A stretch of DNA of 64,000 nt, taken from assembly GCF_902706035.1 (NCBI RefSeq), contig NZ_CACSJA010000001.1, positions 124,001 through 188,000 on the forward strand, given 5' to 3'. The position numbers and the translations under genes were made by a program. Position 1 is the stretch's first letter, and each line of letters opens with the position of its first letter. Source of the stretch: Pantoea sp. 18069. Lineage in GTDB: Bacteria; Pseudomonadota; Gammaproteobacteria; Burkholderiales; Burkholderiaceae_C. The notes beneath the pieces were generated by a model. That model was given only the letters and a program-made list of their open reading frames with translations, did not search any database and was not told where the DNA came from. Positions 45,505 to 56,588 of the stretch are shown piece after piece.

Positions 45505-46959
45505 TCAGGCCGGCGTCTGAGCGAAATGATGCGCCGCTTCACGCTTGTTGCCGAACCATTGCGGCAGCAGCGATCCGGCCCACATGCCGCCCACCGCGCA
45601 CAGCAGGCCCGCGAGCTGCTGCGGAAAGACTTCGGCCCAGCCGGGCACGCAGATGACGATCAGCCAGCCGCCCAGGCCCATCACCACCGCCGCCAGCGCG
45701 CCCTGGGTCGTGGCGCGCTTCCAGTACAGGCCCGCCGCCAGCGGCACCAGCGCGCCGACCAGCGGCACCTGGTAGGCACCCGAGACCATTTCATAGATCG
45801 AGCTGCCCTGCATGGCGATCGAGTAGACCAGCACGCACAGCGTGAAGCCCAGCACCGACAGCCGCATGGCCTTGAGCGTGTCTGCATCCGTCATGTTCGG
45901 GCGCAGGTTGCGCAGGATGTTTTCGACGAAAGCCGTCGACGGCGCGAGCAGCGTCGCCGAGGCCGTCGACATGATGGCCGACAGCAGCGCGCCGAAGAAC
46001 GCGATCTGCAGCGCCAGCGGCATGCGCTCCATCACCAGCGTGGGCAGCAGCTTTTGCGGGTCGTCGGCAAGCAGCGCCTTGGCGGTCTCGGGCATGACCA
46101 GCACCGCGGCCGTGACCACGAACATAGGCACGAAGGCGAACAGGATGTAGAAAATGCCGCCGATGATGGGGCCGCGCTGCGCCACGGAAGCGTTCTTCGA
46201 CGACATCACGCGCTGGAACACGTCCTGCTGCGGAATCGAGCCGAGCATCATGGTGATTGCCGCAGCGATGAAGAACAGCCACTCGCGCGCGTCGGCGCTT
46301 TCCGGGAAGAAGCGGAATTTTCCTTCGCGCGCCGCGAAGTCGATCACGCGCCCCGCGCCGCCGGCCAGATCAGCCGCGTACCAGGCGATCAACAGCAGGC
46401 CCACGGCGATCACGATCATCTGCACGAAATCCGTCATCGCCACCGACCACATGCCGCCGTAGAGCGTGTAGACCAGCACGATCAGCGTGCCCACCACCAT
46501 GCCGGCCGTGACGGACATCGCGCCCTGCGTGAGCAGGTTGAACACCAGGCCCAGCGCGGTGATCTGCGCGCCCACCCAGCCCAGGTAGCTGAAGATGATG
46601 ATTGCCGAGCACAGCATTTCTATCGTGCGACCGAACCGCAGGCGGTAGTAGTCGCCGATGGTCATCAGGTTCTTCTGGTAGAGCTTGTAGGCAAAGAACA
46701 GGCCGACCAGCACCAGGCACATGCCCGCGCCAAACGGGTCTTCGACCACGCCGCTCAGGCCTTCCTTGACGAATTGCGCCGAAACGCCAAGCACCGTTTC
46801 CGAACCGAACCAGGTCGCGAAGGTGGTCGCGACCACCACCGCCAGCGGCAGGCTGCGGCCGGCCAGCGCATAGTCGGCCGTATTCCTGACGCGCGTGGCC
46901 GCATGCAAGCCTATCCCTATGGACGCAAGCAAGTACAGAACGATGAACGTGATCAGCAT
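45505..46959 (-). CDS. Sodium:solute symporter family protein
   Basis: A 484-residue membrane protein of the SSS family with about 13 helices. Hallmarks: NTADYALAGRSLPLAVVVAT, TWFGSETVLG, YTLYGGMWSVAMTDFVQM (about residues 160-178) and LLSAIMSTASATLLAPSTAF, which holds Na+-binding residues. I chose the ATG at 46959 (GGAGAGG upstream). Likely imports an organic substrate with Na+; substrate unknown (proline-, pantothenate- or solute-type). Confidence 0.9.
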   Translation of the reverse strand: MLITFIVLYLLASIGIGLHAATRVRNTADYALAGRSLPLAVVVATTFATWFGSETVLGVSAQFVKEGLSGVVEDPFGAGMCLVLVGLFFAYKLYQKNLMTIGDYYRLRFGRTIEMLCSAIIIFSYLGWVGAQITALGLVFNLLTQGAMSVTAGMVVGTLIVLVYTLYGGMWSVAMTDFVQMIVIAVGLLLIAWYAADLAGGAGRVIDFAAREGKFRFFPESADAREWLFFIAAAITMMLGSIPQQDVFQRVMSSKNASVAQRGPIIGGIFYILFAFVPMFVVTAAVLVMPETAKALLADDPQKLLPTLVMERMPLALQIAFFGALLSAIMSTASATLLAPSTAFVENILRNLRPNMTDADTLKAMRLSVLGFTLCVLVYSIAMQGSSIYEMVSGAYQVPLVGALVPLAAGLYWKRATTQGALAAVVMGLGGWLIVICVPGWAEVFPQQLAGLLCAVGGMWAGSLLPQWFGNKREAAHHFAQTPA

Positions 46960-47114
46960 GGCACCTCTCCCCAACCCCGGGTATTGTCAAAACCGCTGCG
47001 GATTATCAAGGCAATAGGCACCCTCCATCCAGACCTGTGGTGCAAATGATGCGCGCAATGAAAAACCATGGGGGCGTCATACAAGGCGGGCCTGCGAGCA
47101 GGGGCTGCGCGGCC

Positions 47115-47175
47115 CCCGTTCGCCCTGGGTTCTGAGCCTGCCCGAGGATCGAAGGGCCTATCCCTCCGGCAGGCG
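47115..47175. repeat. Partial palindromic intergenic element, copy 3
   Basis: CCGTTCGCCCTGGGTTCTGA, GCCTGCCCGAGGATCGAAGG and CCTCCGGCAGGCGGG form a shortened or degenerate version of the 61828-61936 element. It ends just before the ubiB stop. Confidence 0.6.
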
Positions 47176-47179
47176 GGAT

Positions 47180-48745
47180 TCAATAAAACCGCACGCGCGC
47201 CAGGACCTGCATCACCAGCAGTCCTAGCAGAAAGCCCACGCCGCCATAGACCAGCGCCTGCAGCAGGCTGTTGGTCCGATGCTGGGCCCTGACCAGCTCC
47301 TGCAGCGCCTTGTTCTGGTCGTCGTTGTTGTTGTGCAGCGCGCGGTACAGCAGGCGCGGCAGCTCGGGCAGCAGCTTGGCATAGGTCGGGGCCTCGTTGC
47401 GCAGTTCGCGCCACAGACGCTGCGGCCCCATCTGTTCGAGCATCCACTTCTCGAGGAAGGGCTTGGCCGTGCTCCACAGGTCGAGGTCGGGGTCGAGCTG
47501 GCGGCCCAGGCCCTCGATGTTGAGCAGGGTCTTCTGCAGCAGCACCAGCTGCGGCTGGATTTCGACCTGGAAGCGCCGCGAGGTCTGGAACAGCCGCATC
47601 AACACCATGCCCAGCGAGATTTCCTTGAGCGGCCGGTCGAAATACGGCTCGCAGACCGAACGGATCGCCGACTCGAGCTCCTCGACGCGGGTTGTCGCCG
47701 GCACCCAGCCGCTTTCGATATGCAGCTGCGCCACGCGCTTGTAGTCACGGCGGAAGAACGCCGTGAAATTCTGCGCGAGGTATTCCTTGTCGAACTCGGT
47801 GAGCGTGCCGACGATGCCGAAGTCTATCGAGATGTAGCGCCCGAAGGTCTGCGGATCGAGGCTGACCTGGATATTGCCCGGGTGCATGTCGCCGTGGAAG
47901 AAGCCGTCGCGAAACACCTGCGTGAAGAACAGCGTCACGCCATCGCGCGCGAGCTGGGGAATGTCCACGCCGGCTTCGCGCAGCCGCTCGACTTGGCTGA
48001 TGGGAACGCCTTTCATGCGCTCCATGACCATGACCTGCGGATGGCAGAAATCCCAGTGGATCTCGGGAATCAGCACCAGGTCCAGCCCTTCCATGTTGCG
48101 GCGCAGCTGCGCGGCATTGGCGGCTTCGCGGATCAGGTCGAGCTCGTCGTGCAGATAGGTGTCGAATTCGGCGATCACCTGGCGCGGCTTGAGGCGCTTG
48201 GCGTCCGCCGACAGGCGCTCCACCCAGCGCGCCATCATGTGCATCAGCTGCAAGTCCTTGTCGATCACCGCCAGCATGCCGGGGCGCAGCACCTTCACGG
48301 CCACTTCGTGCTCTACGCCGTGGCGGTCGCGCAGCACGGCGAAATGCACCTGGGCGATCGAGGCGCTGGCCACGGGCTGCCGATCGAAGCTCACGAAGAT
48401 CTCGGCCAGCGGCCGCTGGAACGAGCGCTCGATGGTCGCGACCGCGATCTCGGGATCGAACGGCGGCACGCGGTCCTGCAGCTTGGCGAGCTCGAGCGCC
48501 ACGTCGGGCGGCAGCAGGTCGCTGCGCGTCGACAGCACCTGGCCAAACTTGACGAAGATGGGCCCGAGCTGCTCTAGCGCCTGGCGCAGGCGCACGCCGC
48601 GCGGCGTATGGAAACGCCGGCCCACGGTCAGCACCCGGCTGAGCAGGCGCAGCGACGGCTGCTTGAAGCCGGACAGCACCAGTTCATCGAGCCCGTACCG
48701 GAACACCACCCACAGGATGGTCACCCCACGCAGCAAGCGGCTCAT
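47180..48745 (-). CDS. ubiB: UbiB family ubiquinone biosynthesis protein
   Basis: Atypical protein-kinase-like ATPase needed for ubiquinone synthesis. The 521 residues have the KxGQ motif ([20 protein letters not shown], about residue 60), the Ala-rich nucleotide loop ([15 protein letters not shown]), [11 protein letters not shown] and [10 protein letters not shown], and two C-terminal transmembrane helices ([19 protein letters not shown]). I chose the ATG at 48745, which overlaps the ubiJ stop by ATGA. Confidence 0.95.
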   Translation of the reverse strand: MSRLLRGVTILWVVFRYGLDELVLSGFKQPSLRLLSRVLTVGRRFHTPRGVRLRQALEQLGPIFVKFGQVLSTRSDLLPPDVALELAKLQDRVPPFDPEIAVATIERSFQRPLAEIFVSFDRQPVASASIAQVHFAVLRDRHGVEHEVAVKVLRPGMLAVIDKDLQLMHMMARWVERLSADAKRLKPRQVIAEFDTYLHDELDLIREAANAAQLRRNMEGLDLVLIPEIHWDFCHPQVMVMERMKGVPISQVERLREAGVDIPQLARDGVTLFFTQVFRDGFFHGDMHPGNIQVSLDPQTFGRYISIDFGIVGTLTEFDKEYLAQNFTAFFRRDYKRVAQLHIESGWVPATTRVEELESAIRSVCEPYFDRPLKEISLGMVLMRLFQTSRRFQVEIQPQLVLLQKTLLNIEGLGRQLDPDLDLWSTAKPFLEKWMLEQMGPQRLWRELRNEAPTYAKLLPELPRLLYRALHNNNDDQNKALQELVRAQHRTNSLLQALVYGGVGFLLGLLVMQVLARVRFY

Positions 48746-49323
48746 GGCAGATTCCGGCCGCCAGCGTCCCCAGGATGCGTCTCGCCTGCATCCGTCGCCC
48801 GTGCCCCACGCGCGCCGACGAACTGGCGCAGCGTCTGCGTGGCCTTGCGCGCGACCTGCGACACGGTATGCGCGGGCGCGTCGCCGATCACGCGCGCCAG
48901 GTCTTCCTCTATATCCCACTGGACGTTGTCGACCAGCCAGTTGATGTCCGCAGCCAGTTGCACATCGCCTTCGATGCGGATCGCCGGCTTGTCGCCGCGC
49001 AGCGCGGCCTGGGCCAGCGCCAGCGGCGAGGAGTCGGCGACTTCGAGCTGCAGATCAGGCACGGCGTCGGCTTCGGCCAGGTCGAGCAGGCCGGCGGGCG
49101 TGATCGCCAGCGCCATGGAGAACGAGCGCCACTGGACGCGGGCGACGCGGCCTTTTTGCCGCACCAGACGCTCCATCGCCGCTTTCTCCTGCATCAGCAC
49201 ATGGTTGAGGAACAGCACCGTGCGCTGCTGCACTTCGTGCACCAGCCAGGAAGGAAGTTGCGGGCCTGACACAACGCGTTCCAGGAGGCCGTTCAGGAAA
49301 GAAAAAGGGGACTGTGTTGCCAT
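48742..49323 (-). CDS. ubiJ: Ubiquinone biosynthesis accessory factor UbiJ
   Basis: A 193-residue SCP2-domain protein that helps assemble the soluble Ubi complex by binding lipophilic intermediates. The SCP2 fold covers about residues 20-130 ([40 protein letters not shown]), and the helical end has [17 protein letters not shown] typical of UbiJ. Located between tim44 and ubiB as in related genomes. Confidence 0.88.
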   Translation of the reverse strand: MATQSPFSFLNGLLERVVSGPQLPSWLVHEVQQRTVLFLNHVLMQEKAAMERLVRQKGRVARVQWRSFSMALAITPAGLLDLAEADAVPDLQLEVADSSPLALAQAALRGDKPAIRIEGDVQLAADINWLVDNVQWDIEEDLARVIGDAPAHTVSQVARKATQTLRQFVGARGARATDAGETHPGDAGGRNLP

Positions 49324-49409
49324 AGTCCCCGATTATTCCCTAGTTAGTGCGCCCCACAAAACCCTTGAGACGTCGTTGCGTCGGGTTCTGCTGGGCGCCC
49401 TTGTGGAAA

Positions 49410-50408
49410 TTACTGCAAAGCCTGCACTCCGGCCACCAGCCAGCCGCTGTTGCCGCTCTTGGTCTTGGTCATATTCCACACTTCGCGGAAGGGGCTGGGG
49501 CTGGCCGAAGCTTCTTCGCGGATCATGCCGGAGAACTCGACGCTGGCCATGTAGCCGTCGCCCAGGTCTTCGATGCCCAGCAACTGGGCTTCGATCATCA
49601 GCACGTCGGTCTGGTTGACCGCGCCGGGATGCTCGGCTTCACGCTCGGCCAGCTGGCTGCGGATTTCCGACAGCATGCCGTCGGTCATCATCGCGCGCAG
49701 GCTGTTGATGTCGGAACGGTCCCAGGCTTGCTGCAGGGTCACGAAGTTGCTCTTCGCGGCCGTGAGGAAACCTTCGGCGTCAAAGCCTTCGGGCACGCTC
49801 CAGCTCGAAGGCAGGCCCGCGCCAATCAGCGAACCCGAAGCCGAAGCCGCGGCCGGCTCGAAGGCCGTGGCCTGGCTTTCCCAGGGACGGGCCGACGCAT
49901 CGTTGCCGACCTTGTCCGGGCTGTACTGGCGGGCCATGGGCACATCGCCCGCACCGCCAGCGCCTGCGCCCTGGAAGGCAAACGGGCTGCGCGCCGCGTT
50001 GACGTTGCCGGCCTTGGCCTTGCGCGCGCGCATCACCATGCCCACGACGACCATGATGGCCATCGCCAGCAGACCGAACATCAGCATGTTGGCGAACGCT
50101 TCACCAAAGCCCAGCGAGTTGGCCAGCCAGGCGAGGCCCAGGCCCGCGGCCAGGCCGCCGAGCATCGCGCCCCAGGGCTTCTTGGGCGCTGCCGCCGCCG
50201 GCGCAGCGCCGGGCCGGGCCGCAGCCGAATTGTTGCTTGCATTCTGCGTGGGCGCAGCGGAATTGCCAGGCGTCGCGCCCGAATCACGCTGCGTCACATT
50301 GCTCGATTGCTTGCCCATGGACTTGCCGCCGCCCATGCGCCTGGCGTCGGCATCCAGATGCACCACCGACAGCATTGCCACCAGTACTACCGACCAGAGC
50401 TTCATCAT
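49410..50408 (-). CDS. TIM44-like domain protein
   Basis: A 332-residue membrane protein. N-terminal signal/anchor (LWSVVLVAMLSVVHLDADA), a Gly/Ala/Asn-rich low-complexity stretch (about 20-75), two hydrophobic segments (GAMLGGLAAGLGLAWLANSL, MLMFGLLAMAIMVVVGMVM; about 80-125) and a C-terminal Tim44 domain (about 200-332, FLTAAKSNFVTLQQAWDRSD). Bacterial members are conserved by the ubi genes but have no proven role. GGAAGGAAG precedes two tandem ATG codons. Confidence 0.88.
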   Translation of the reverse strand: MMKLWSVVLVAMLSVVHLDADARRMGGGKSMGKQSSNVTQRDSGATPGNSAAPTQNASNNSAAARPGAAPAAAAPKKPWGAMLGGLAAGLGLAWLANSLGFGEAFANMLMFGLLAMAIMVVVGMVMRARKAKAGNVNAARSPFAFQGAGAGGAGDVPMARQYSPDKVGNDASARPWESQATAFEPAAASASGSLIGAGLPSSWSVPEGFDAEGFLTAAKSNFVTLQQAWDRSDINSLRAMMTDGMLSEIRSQLAEREAEHPGAVNQTDVLMIEAQLLGIEDLGDGYMASVEFSGMIREEASASPSPFREVWNMTKTKSGNSGWLVAGVQALQ

Positions 50409-50475
50409 GTCATCTTCCTTCCGTTGTTCGTTTTACATACGCCCGGGATTGCGGCGTGTCTCGTCTCTATCCTAC

Positions 50476-51207
50476 TCAGCACTTGATACCCACATGAAGC
50501 GCCACGATGCCGCCCGTCATGTTGTGGTAGTCGACATGGCCGAAGCCGCACTGCTTCATCAGCGCCTTGAGTTCATCCTGGCTGGGGTGCATGCGTATCG
50601 ATTCGGCCAGATAACGGTAGCTCGCGTCATCGCCCGCGACCAGCTTGCCCAGCGTGGGCAGCACCTTGAACGAATACCAGTCATAGGCCTTGGTCAGCGG
50701 CTTGGCGACGCGCGAGAACTCGAGCACCAGCAGCCGGCCGCCGGGCTTGAGCACGCGGCACATCTCGCGCAGCGCCGCGTCCTTGTGCGTCATGTTGCGC
50801 AGGCCGAAGGCCACGCTCACCACATCGAAATGCGCATCGGGAAACGGCAGCTGCTCGGCATCGCAGACCAGGGTCGGCAGCAGCACGCCCTTGTCGATCA
50901 GCCGGCTGCGGCCCACGCGCAGCATGGCTTCGTTGATGTCGGTGTGCACGACTTCGCCGCTGGCGCCGACCTTCTTGGAAAACGCCAGCGACAGGTCGCC
51001 CGTGCCGCCGGCAATATCGAGCACCTTGCTGCCTTCGCGCAGGTTGGCCACCATGACGGTATAGGCCTTCCAGGCGCGGTGCATGCCGCCCGACATCAAA
51101 TCGTTCATGACGTCGTACTTGGACGCGACCGAATCAAAGACGCCGCGCACATGGCGCGCCTTTTCCTGTTCGTCGACCGTCTCGAAACCGAAATGTGTGG
51201 TGCTCAT
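50476..51207 (-). CDS. ubiE: Ubiquinone/menaquinone methyltransferase UbiE
   Basis: SAM-dependent C-methyltransferase of quinone synthesis. The 243 residues carry [20 protein letters not shown] (about residue 25), the SAM loop [38 protein letters not shown] and [12 protein letters not shown]. The family signatures YDxMNDxMSxGxHRxWK and NMTG are both present. First gene of the ubiE-tim44-ubiJ-ubiB block; 200 bp separate it from the DUF971 gene. Confidence 0.97.
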   Translation of the reverse strand: MSTTHFGFETVDEQEKARHVRGVFDSVASKYDVMNDLMSGGMHRAWKAYTVMVANLREGSKVLDIAGGTGDLSLAFSKKVGASGEVVHTDINEAMLRVGRSRLIDKGVLLPTLVCDAEQLPFPDAHFDVVSVAFGLRNMTHKDAALREMCRVLKPGGRLLVLEFSRVAKPLTKAYDWYSFKVLPTLGKLVAGDDASYRYLAESIRMHPSQDELKALMKQCGFGHVDYHNMTGGIVALHVGIKC

Positions 51208-51407
51208 ATGCCATCAATGCTAAGCCGAGCATGCGTCTGGCGTACAGCGACAACCCCGTGGCGTCGCAGGGCTTGCCAGGCCTGCAGCTCAATGGAAAAA
51301 TCATCTGCGGCGCAGGCTGAAACTGCGGCCGAAGCTACTATTAATATAGCATCCTCGACACGCCGGACCAGGGATTGTCCGTAGGCGCCGCGCGCGCCAG
51401 CAAGGCT

Positions 51408-51824
51408 TCAGTGGCTCGAACAGCCGTGTCCGGCGGACTTGCCCGGCATGGGCGTATCCCTGTCCACGCCCGCCGCCTCCAGCCGCTGCAGGTATTGCGC
51501 CCACCGCTGCTCCTGTTCGGTGCCCAGCTCATAGAGATAGACCCAGGTGAACAGCCCGCTCTCATGGCCATCGCTGAAGATCGGCTTGATCGCGTAGTTG
51601 CCCACGGGCTCGACGGCAACGATCTCCACGTTGCGCTTGCCGTACTGCAGCACTTCCTGGCCCGGGCCGTGGCCCTGGACTTCGGCCGAGGGCGAATACA
51701 CGCGCAGCAGCTCGAACGGCAGACGGAACTGCGCGCCATCGGAATAGCCGACTTCGAGCACGCGCGAGGCGCCATGCACGGTGAGGGATTCGGGGGTCGG
51801 GATTCCGGGCTTCAAGCCTGCCAT
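51408..51824 (-). CDS. DUF971 (GBBH-like N-terminal domain) protein
   Basis: A 138-residue protein of the DUF971 family, related to the N-domain of gamma-butyrobetaine hydroxylase. Visible: LEVGYSDGAQFRLPFELLRV, YSPSAEVQGHGPGQEVLQYG, KRNVEIVAVEPVGNYAIKPI, FSDGHESGLFTWVYLYELG. The C-terminal HGCSSH could coordinate metal. In Betaproteobacteria it is regularly next to ubiE. The function is unknown; links to Fe-S or quinone metabolism are suggested only by neighbourhood. Confidence 0.88.
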   Translation of the reverse strand: MAGLKPGIPTPESLTVHGASRVLEVGYSDGAQFRLPFELLRVYSPSAEVQGHGPGQEVLQYGKRNVEIVAVEPVGNYAIKPIFSDGHESGLFTWVYLYELGTEQEQRWAQYLQRLEAAGVDRDTPMPGKSAGHGCSSH

Positions 51825-51843
51825 GTCGTCACCTTTTCTATGT

Positions 51844-52278
51844 TCAAGACCAGGGCTGCAGTGCCGCAGCCAACAGCGCATCGACTTCGGGCAGGCGCGC
51901 AGCCAGCGCGGCTTCCTGCTCCAGTGTGCGTTCGCGCTGGGCCGCGGCCCAGATCGGCGCCGGAAAGTGGCTGTCCCAGTCAAAGCGCGCAACCACATGC
52001 CAGTGCAGGTGCGGCACCATGTTACCCAGCGCCGCGAGATTGATCTTGGTCGGCTGCAGCTGCGCGCGCAAGACGCGCTCGACCGCGGCCACCACGTCCA
52101 TGCACAGGCCCCGCTCCGCCGGCGACAGGTCGGAGAATTCCGCGACATGGTCCGTCCAGACCACGCGGTAGAACGCCGGGAAACCCGGCTCGTCGGCACG
52201 GATGACGCGCACGCGCGCGCCCTGCCAGACCAGGGCCCCGCCCGGCGTGGTGCAGAGCACGCAACCGCTGTCGTTCAT
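51844..52278 (-). CDS. HIT-family hydrolase
   Basis: A 144-residue histidine-triad protein. The triad is in [13 protein letters not shown] (H-x-H-x-H, about residues 90-94), with N-terminal [20 protein letters not shown]. Likely a nucleotide hydrolase or transferase; substrate unknown. ATG overlaps the oxidoreductase stop (ATGA), and the DUF971 gene starts 19 bp after its stop. Confidence 0.9.
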   Translation of the reverse strand: MNDSGCVLCTTPGGALVWQGARVRVIRADEPGFPAFYRVVWTDHVAEFSDLSPAERGLCMDVVAAVERVLRAQLQPTKINLAALGNMVPHLHWHVVARFDWDSHFPAPIWAAAQRERTLEQEAALAARLPEVDALLAAALQPWS

Positions 52279-55200
52279 ACCAGCACCCGTTCGATGCCGC
52301 CGGCGTTGGCACGCTCGACGTACTCGGGCATCCAGTTCTCGCCCAGGATCTTGCGCGCCATCTCGACCACGATGTAGTCGGCTTCGAGCAGGCCGTTTTG
52401 CAGGTCGTCGCCGTAGCGGCTCAGGCCCTGCAGGCAGCTCGGGCAGCTGGTCAGGATCTTGACGTTGTCCTGGGCGTCCAGCGCACCCGCAGCCTTGAGC
52501 TGCGCCTGGCCCTTGAGCAGTTCTTCCTCCTTGCGGAAGCGGATCTGCGTCGAGATGTCGGGACGGCTCACGCCCAGCGTGCCGGATTCGCCGCAGCAGC
52601 GCTCGCTCTTGAGCACCTGGTCGCCCATCAGGCCCTTGACGGTCTTCATCGGGTCCTGCAGCTTCATCGGCGTGTGGCAGGGGTCGTGGTACAGATAGCC
52701 TCCGGCCTGGCCCAGCGTGATGCCCTTCTCGAGCAGGAACTCGTGGATGTCGATGATGCGGCTGCCGGGGAAGATCTTGTCGAACTCATAGCCCTGGAGC
52801 TGGTCGTAGCAGGTGCCGCAGCTCACCACCACGGTCTTGATGTCGAGGTAGTTGAGCGTGTTGGCGACGCGGTGGAACAGCACGCGGTTGTCGGTGATCA
52901 TCTTGTCGGCGACATCGAACTGGCCGCTGCCGCGCTGCGGGTAGCCGCAGCACAGATAGCCCGGCGGCAGCACGGTCTGCACGCCCGCATGCCACAGCAT
53001 GGCCTGCGTGGCCAGGCCCACCTGGCTGAACAGGCGCTCCGAGCCGCAACCGGGGAAGTAGAACACCGCCTCGGTATCGGCGTTGGTCGATTGCGGGTTG
53101 CGGATGATGGGAACGTAATCCTTGTTCTCGATGTCCAGCAGCGCGCGCGCGGTCTTCTTGGGCAGGCCACCGGGCAACTTCTTGTTGATGAAGTGGATCA
53201 CCTGCTCCTTGATCGGCGCCTTGCCCACGGTCGACGGCGGACGCGCGGTCTGCTTGCGGCTCACGGCCTTGAGAATGTCCACGGCCATGCGCTGGGCCTT
53301 GAAGCCCACGCCGACCATGGCCTTGCGCATGAGCTTGATGGTGTCCGGATTGGTCGCGTTGAGGAACGTCATCGTGAGCTTGTTGCCCGGATTGAAGCTC
53401 TTCTTGCCCATCTTGCGCAGCAGGTTGCGCATGTTCATGGTCACGTCGCCGAAGTCGATCTTGACCGGGCAGGGGTTGAAGCACTTGTGGCAGACCGTGC
53501 AGTGGTCGGCCACGTCCTCGAATTCCTGCCAGTGCTTGATCGACACGCCGCGCCGCGTCTGCTCCTCGTAGAGGAAGGCCTCGACCAGCAGCGAGGTCGC
53601 GAGAATCTTGTTGCGCGGGCTGTAGAGCAGGTTGGCGCGCGGCACATGCGTGGCGCAGACCGGCTTGCACTTGCCGCAGCGCAGGCAGTCCTTGACCGAG
53701 TCGGCGATCGCGCCGATGTCCGACTGCTGCATGATCAGCGACTCGTGGCCCATCAGCCCGAAGCTCGGGGTGTAGGCGTTGGTTAGGTCCGAATACATCA
53801 GCGATTCGCGCGTCGCATGGCCGTCGTGCCGCAGCTCGCCCGCCGTGAGATGCGCATTGCGGATCAGCTTGCCCTTGTTGAAGCGGCCTTCGGGGTCGAC
53901 GCGCTGCTTGTAGGCCGCGAACGGCGCGAGCTCTTCGTCGGTGAGGAACTCGAGCTTGGTGATGCCTATGCCATGCTCGCCCGAGATCACGCCGTCCAGA
54001 CGCCGCGCGAGCACCATGATGCGCGCCACGGCTTCGTGCGCGGTCTGCAGCATTTCGTAGTTGTCGCTGTTGACCGGGATGTTGGTGTGCACGTTGCCGT
54101 CGCCGGCATGCATGTGCAGCGCCACCCAGACGCGGCCCTTGAGCACCTTCTGGTGTATGGCCTGGGCTTCGTCGAGGATGGGCTTGAACGCCCCGCCCGA
54201 GAAGATCTGCGCCAGCGGCGCGCGGATCTGGGTCTTCCAGCTCGCGCGCAGGCCGTGGTCCTGCAGTTCGGGGAACAGCGTTTCGACATCGGCGAGCCAG
54301 CCGGCCCATTGCGCGCGCACGCCGTCGACCAGCTCCAGCGCCTGCTGGACCCGGTCCTCGAGCAGCTCGGCCGAAGGAATCTCGCCCGCGTCGTCCTGCT
54401 TGCCCAGGGGCAGATTGCCGTGGGCGAAGAAGTCGTGCAGCGCGTCGCAAAGCGCGATCTTGTTGCGCAGGCTCAGCTCGATGTTGATGCGCTCGATGCC
54501 GTCGGTGTACTCGGCCATGCGCGGCAGCGGAATCACCACGTCTTCATTGATCTTGAAGGCGTTGGTGTGGCGCGAGATCGCAGCGGTGCGCTTGCGGTCC
54601 AGCCAGAACTTCTTGCGTGCCTCGGCGCTCACCGCGGTGAAGCCTTCGCCATTGCGCGAATTCGCGATGCGCACCACTTCGGCCGCGACGCGTGCCACGT
54701 CGTCGGCGTTGTCCCCGGCGATGTCGCCGAGCAGCACCATCTTGGGCAGATGGCCATTGCCCTTCTTGCTCTTGGTCGCGTAACCCACGGCCTTGAGGTA
54801 GCGGTCGTCGAGATGCTCGAGGCCGGCCAGCAGCACGCCCGAGCGCTTTTGCTCGGCGAACATGAAGTCCTTGATCTCGACGATGCTGGGCACGGCGTCC
54901 TTGGCGTTGCCGAAGAACTCCATGCAGACCGTGCGCGTGTGCTGGGGCATGCGGTGCACGACCCAGCGCGCGCTGGTGATCAGGCCGTCGCAGCCCTCTT
55001 TCTGTATGCCCGGCAGGCCCGACAGGAACTTGTCGGTCACGTCCTTGCCCAGGCCTTCCTTGCGAAAGCTCTTGCCGGGAATGCTCAGCGTCTCGCTGCG
55101 CACCGGCGTCTTGCCGTCGGCCTCGAAGTAGCGCAGCTCGAACGTCGCGACCTCGACATCGTGGATCTTGCCCATGTTGTGGTCGGTGCGCGTGACTTCG

Positions 55201-56186
55201 AGCCACTGCGCATCGGGCGTGACCATGCGCCAGCTGACCAGGTTGTCGAGCGCCGTGCCCCACAGCACGGCCTTCTTGCCGCCGGCGTTCATCGCGACAT
55301 TGCCGCCTATGCACGAGGCTTCGGCAGATGTGGGGTCGACGGCGAACACGAAGCCGCCGCGCTCGGCCGCATCGGCCACGCGCTGCGTCACCACGCCGGC
55401 TTCGGTCCAGATCGTGCCCACTTCCTGGGCCTGGCCCGGAATGCGCAGCATCTCGACTTCGGTCATGGCTTCGAGCTTCTCGGTGTTGATCACCACGCTG
55501 CGCCAGGTCAGCGGAATCGCGCCGCCGGTGTAGCCCGTGCCGCCTCCGCGCGGAATGATGGTCAGCCCCAGCTCGATGCAGCCCTTGACCAGACCGGCCA
55601 TCTCGGCCTCGGTGTCGGGCGTCAGCACCACGAACGGGTACTCGACGCGCCAGTCGGTGGCGTCGGTGACGTGGCTCACGCGCGAGAGTCCGTCGAACTT
55701 GATGTTGTCCTTGGCCGTGAGGCGGCGCAGCGTGCGCTGCACGCGCCGGCGCAGTTCGGTGGCGGCTTCGAAGGTAGTGTCGAACTCGGCGATCGCGCCG
55801 CGCGCGGCTTCGACCAGCTGGCCGACCAGCACATCGCGCTCGGCGTCTATGCCGGGCTCGCGGCGCTTGTCGACTTCGGCAAGGCGGTGCTGCAGCGCGT
55901 CGACCAGCGACTTGCGGCGCTCGGGGTTGTCGAGCAGGTCATCCTGCAGATAGGGATTGCGCTGCACCACCCAGATATCTCCGAGCACCTCGTAGAGCAT
56001 GCGTGCAGAGCGGCCCGTGCGGCGCTCTTCGCGCAGCTGGTTCAACACGTCCCACATGGACGTGCCCAGCAACCGGATCACGATCTCCCTGTCGGAGAAC
56101 GAGGTGTAGTTGTAGGGGATTTCTCGGAGACGGGCAGGTTCGGCAGCCTTGGCCAACAAGGCGGCCTGCGCAATCGGAAAGTTCAT
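52275..56186 (-). CDS. Large FAD-linked/4Fe-4S oxidoreductase (DUF3683-FAD-CCG)
   Basis: A 1303-residue multidomain redox enzyme. Order: DUF3683 region (about 1-150), FAD-binding PCMH domain with [14 protein letters not shown] (about 212), FAD-oxidase C domain with [13 protein letters not shown] (about 745), two 4Fe-4S motifs ([11 protein letters not shown] about 830, [12 protein letters not shown] about 897), then two CCG domains ([14 protein letters not shown] about 1045-1075; [15 protein letters not shown] about 1165-1195). It resembles membrane-associated D-lactate or glycolate dehydrogenases but combines all parts in one chain. The ATG at 56186 gives [11 protein letters not shown]; 29 extra codons upstream are unsupported. 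Confidence 0.88.
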   Translation of the reverse strand: MNFPIAQAALLAKAAEPARLREIPYNYTSFSDREIVIRLLGTSMWDVLNQLREERRTGRSARMLYEVLGDIWVVQRNPYLQDDLLDNPERRKSLVDALQHRLAEVDKRREPGIDAERDVLVGQLVEAARGAIAEFDTTFEAATELRRRVQRTLRRLTAKDNIKFDGLSRVSHVTDATDWRVEYPFVVLTPDTEAEMAGLVKGCIELGLTIIPRGGGTGYTGGAIPLTWRSVVINTEKLEAMTEVEMLRIPGQAQEVGTIWTEAGVVTQRVADAAERGGFVFAVDPTSAEASCIGGNVAMNAGGKKAVLWGTALDNLVSWRMVTPDAQWLEVTRTDHNMGKIHDVEVATFELRYFEADGKTPVRSETLSIPGKSFRKEGLGKDVTDKFLSGLPGIQKEGCDGLITSARWVVHRMPQHTRTVCMEFFGNAKDAVPSIVEIKDFMFAEQKRSGVLLAGLEHLDDRYLKAVGYATKSKKGNGHLPKMVLLGDIAGDNADDVARVAAEVVRIANSRNGEGFTAVSAEARKKFWLDRKRTAAISRHTNAFKINEDVVIPLPRMAEYTDGIERINIELSLRNKIALCDALHDFFAHGNLPLGKQDDAGEIPSAELLEDRVQQALELVDGVRAQWAGWLADVETLFPELQDHGLRASWKTQIRAPLAQIFSGGAFKPILDEAQAIHQKVLKGRVWVALHMHAGDGNVHTNIPVNSDNYEMLQTAHEAVARIMVLARRLDGVISGEHGIGITKLEFLTDEELAPFAAYKQRVDPEGRFNKGKLIRNAHLTAGELRHDGHATRESLMYSDLTNAYTPSFGLMGHESLIMQQSDIGAIADSVKDCLRCGKCKPVCATHVPRANLLYSPRNKILATSLLVEAFLYEEQTRRGVSIKHWQEFEDVADHCTVCHKCFNPCPVKIDFGDVTMNMRNLLRKMGKKSFNPGNKLTMTFLNATNPDTIKLMRKAMVGVGFKAQRMAVDILKAVSRKQTARPPSTVGKAPIKEQVIHFINKKLPGGLPKKTARALLDIENKDYVPIIRNPQSTNADTEAVFYFPGCGSERLFSQVGLATQAMLWHAGVQTVLPPGYLCCGYPQRGSGQFDVADKMITDNRVLFHRVANTLNYLDIKTVVVSCGTCYDQLQGYEFDKIFPGSRIIDIHEFLLEKGITLGQAGGYLYHDPCHTPMKLQDPMKTVKGLMGDQVLKSERCCGESGTLGVSRPDISTQIRFRKEEELLKGQAQLKAAGALDAQDNVKILTSCPSCLQGLSRYGDDLQNGLLEADYIVVEMARKILGENWMPEYVERANAGGIERVLV

Positions 56187-56588
56187 GGGGTGGACCGTGT
56201 TGGGCGTTTTGTACGCCCTTTGCCATGGGGATGGAGATTTTAAGCCGCGCACTGTTACTTGATGCATCCGCACTGGCGATGGCCCCCGGCGCCGCGGGCG
56301 TTTGCAGCAACCAAAAACGCGTCAAAAGGAAAAGAATCGACGTCCCAGCAATTGGTGTTTCCCCTATATTTACGCGCGGATCAGCCCGGAGCCGTGCCCT
56401 AGAATGCAATTTCGCCCGCGTTACGTTTCTTTCACATTCTTGCGACGAATCCTTGGCCAGCCCGGCCGGTTGCGGGTTTACGCGTTGATGTGACACGCGG
56501 CATATGCGCACAATCCATGACACAAATCTGTCATGCCCTGCACCTAGCATGGGCGGATTGTTCTTTCGTCTCGATTCGAGGAGTTTTC
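56187..56588. other. Promoter region between the oxidoreductase and ugpB
   Basis: About 400 bp between divergent genes, AT-richer than its flanks. Contains CCCTAGAATG (56396-56405) with a -10-like TAGAAT, and TTGATG (56485-56490) 18 bp before CACAAT, a weak promoter candidate for ugpB, followed by an inverted repeat at 56517-56534. No gene with a credible start seen. Confidence 0.6.
56517..56534. promoter_or_regulatory. Inverted repeat upstream of ugpB, candidate operator
   Basis: ATGACA-CAAATC-TGTCAT, perfect 6-bp arms, 55 bp before the ugpB ATG. The right half CTGTCAT equals a Pho-box half site, but PhoB boxes are direct, not inverted, repeats, so another regulator is more likely. Confidence 0.45.

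Noticed and set aside
53817-56243. Open frame of about 808 codons on the plus strand opposite the FAD/Fe-S oxidoreductase
   Set aside because: It mirrors the codon structure of the real minus-strand gene, has His/Arg/Ala-rich composition and shows no domain. High GC creates such antisense frames throughout the window (also 5347-7020, 8462-10348, 42650-44419, 47279-48577).
56531-56545. PhoB box in front of ugpB
   Set aside because: Only one CTGTCAT half site is present, and no second copy lies 11 bp away in the same orientation.
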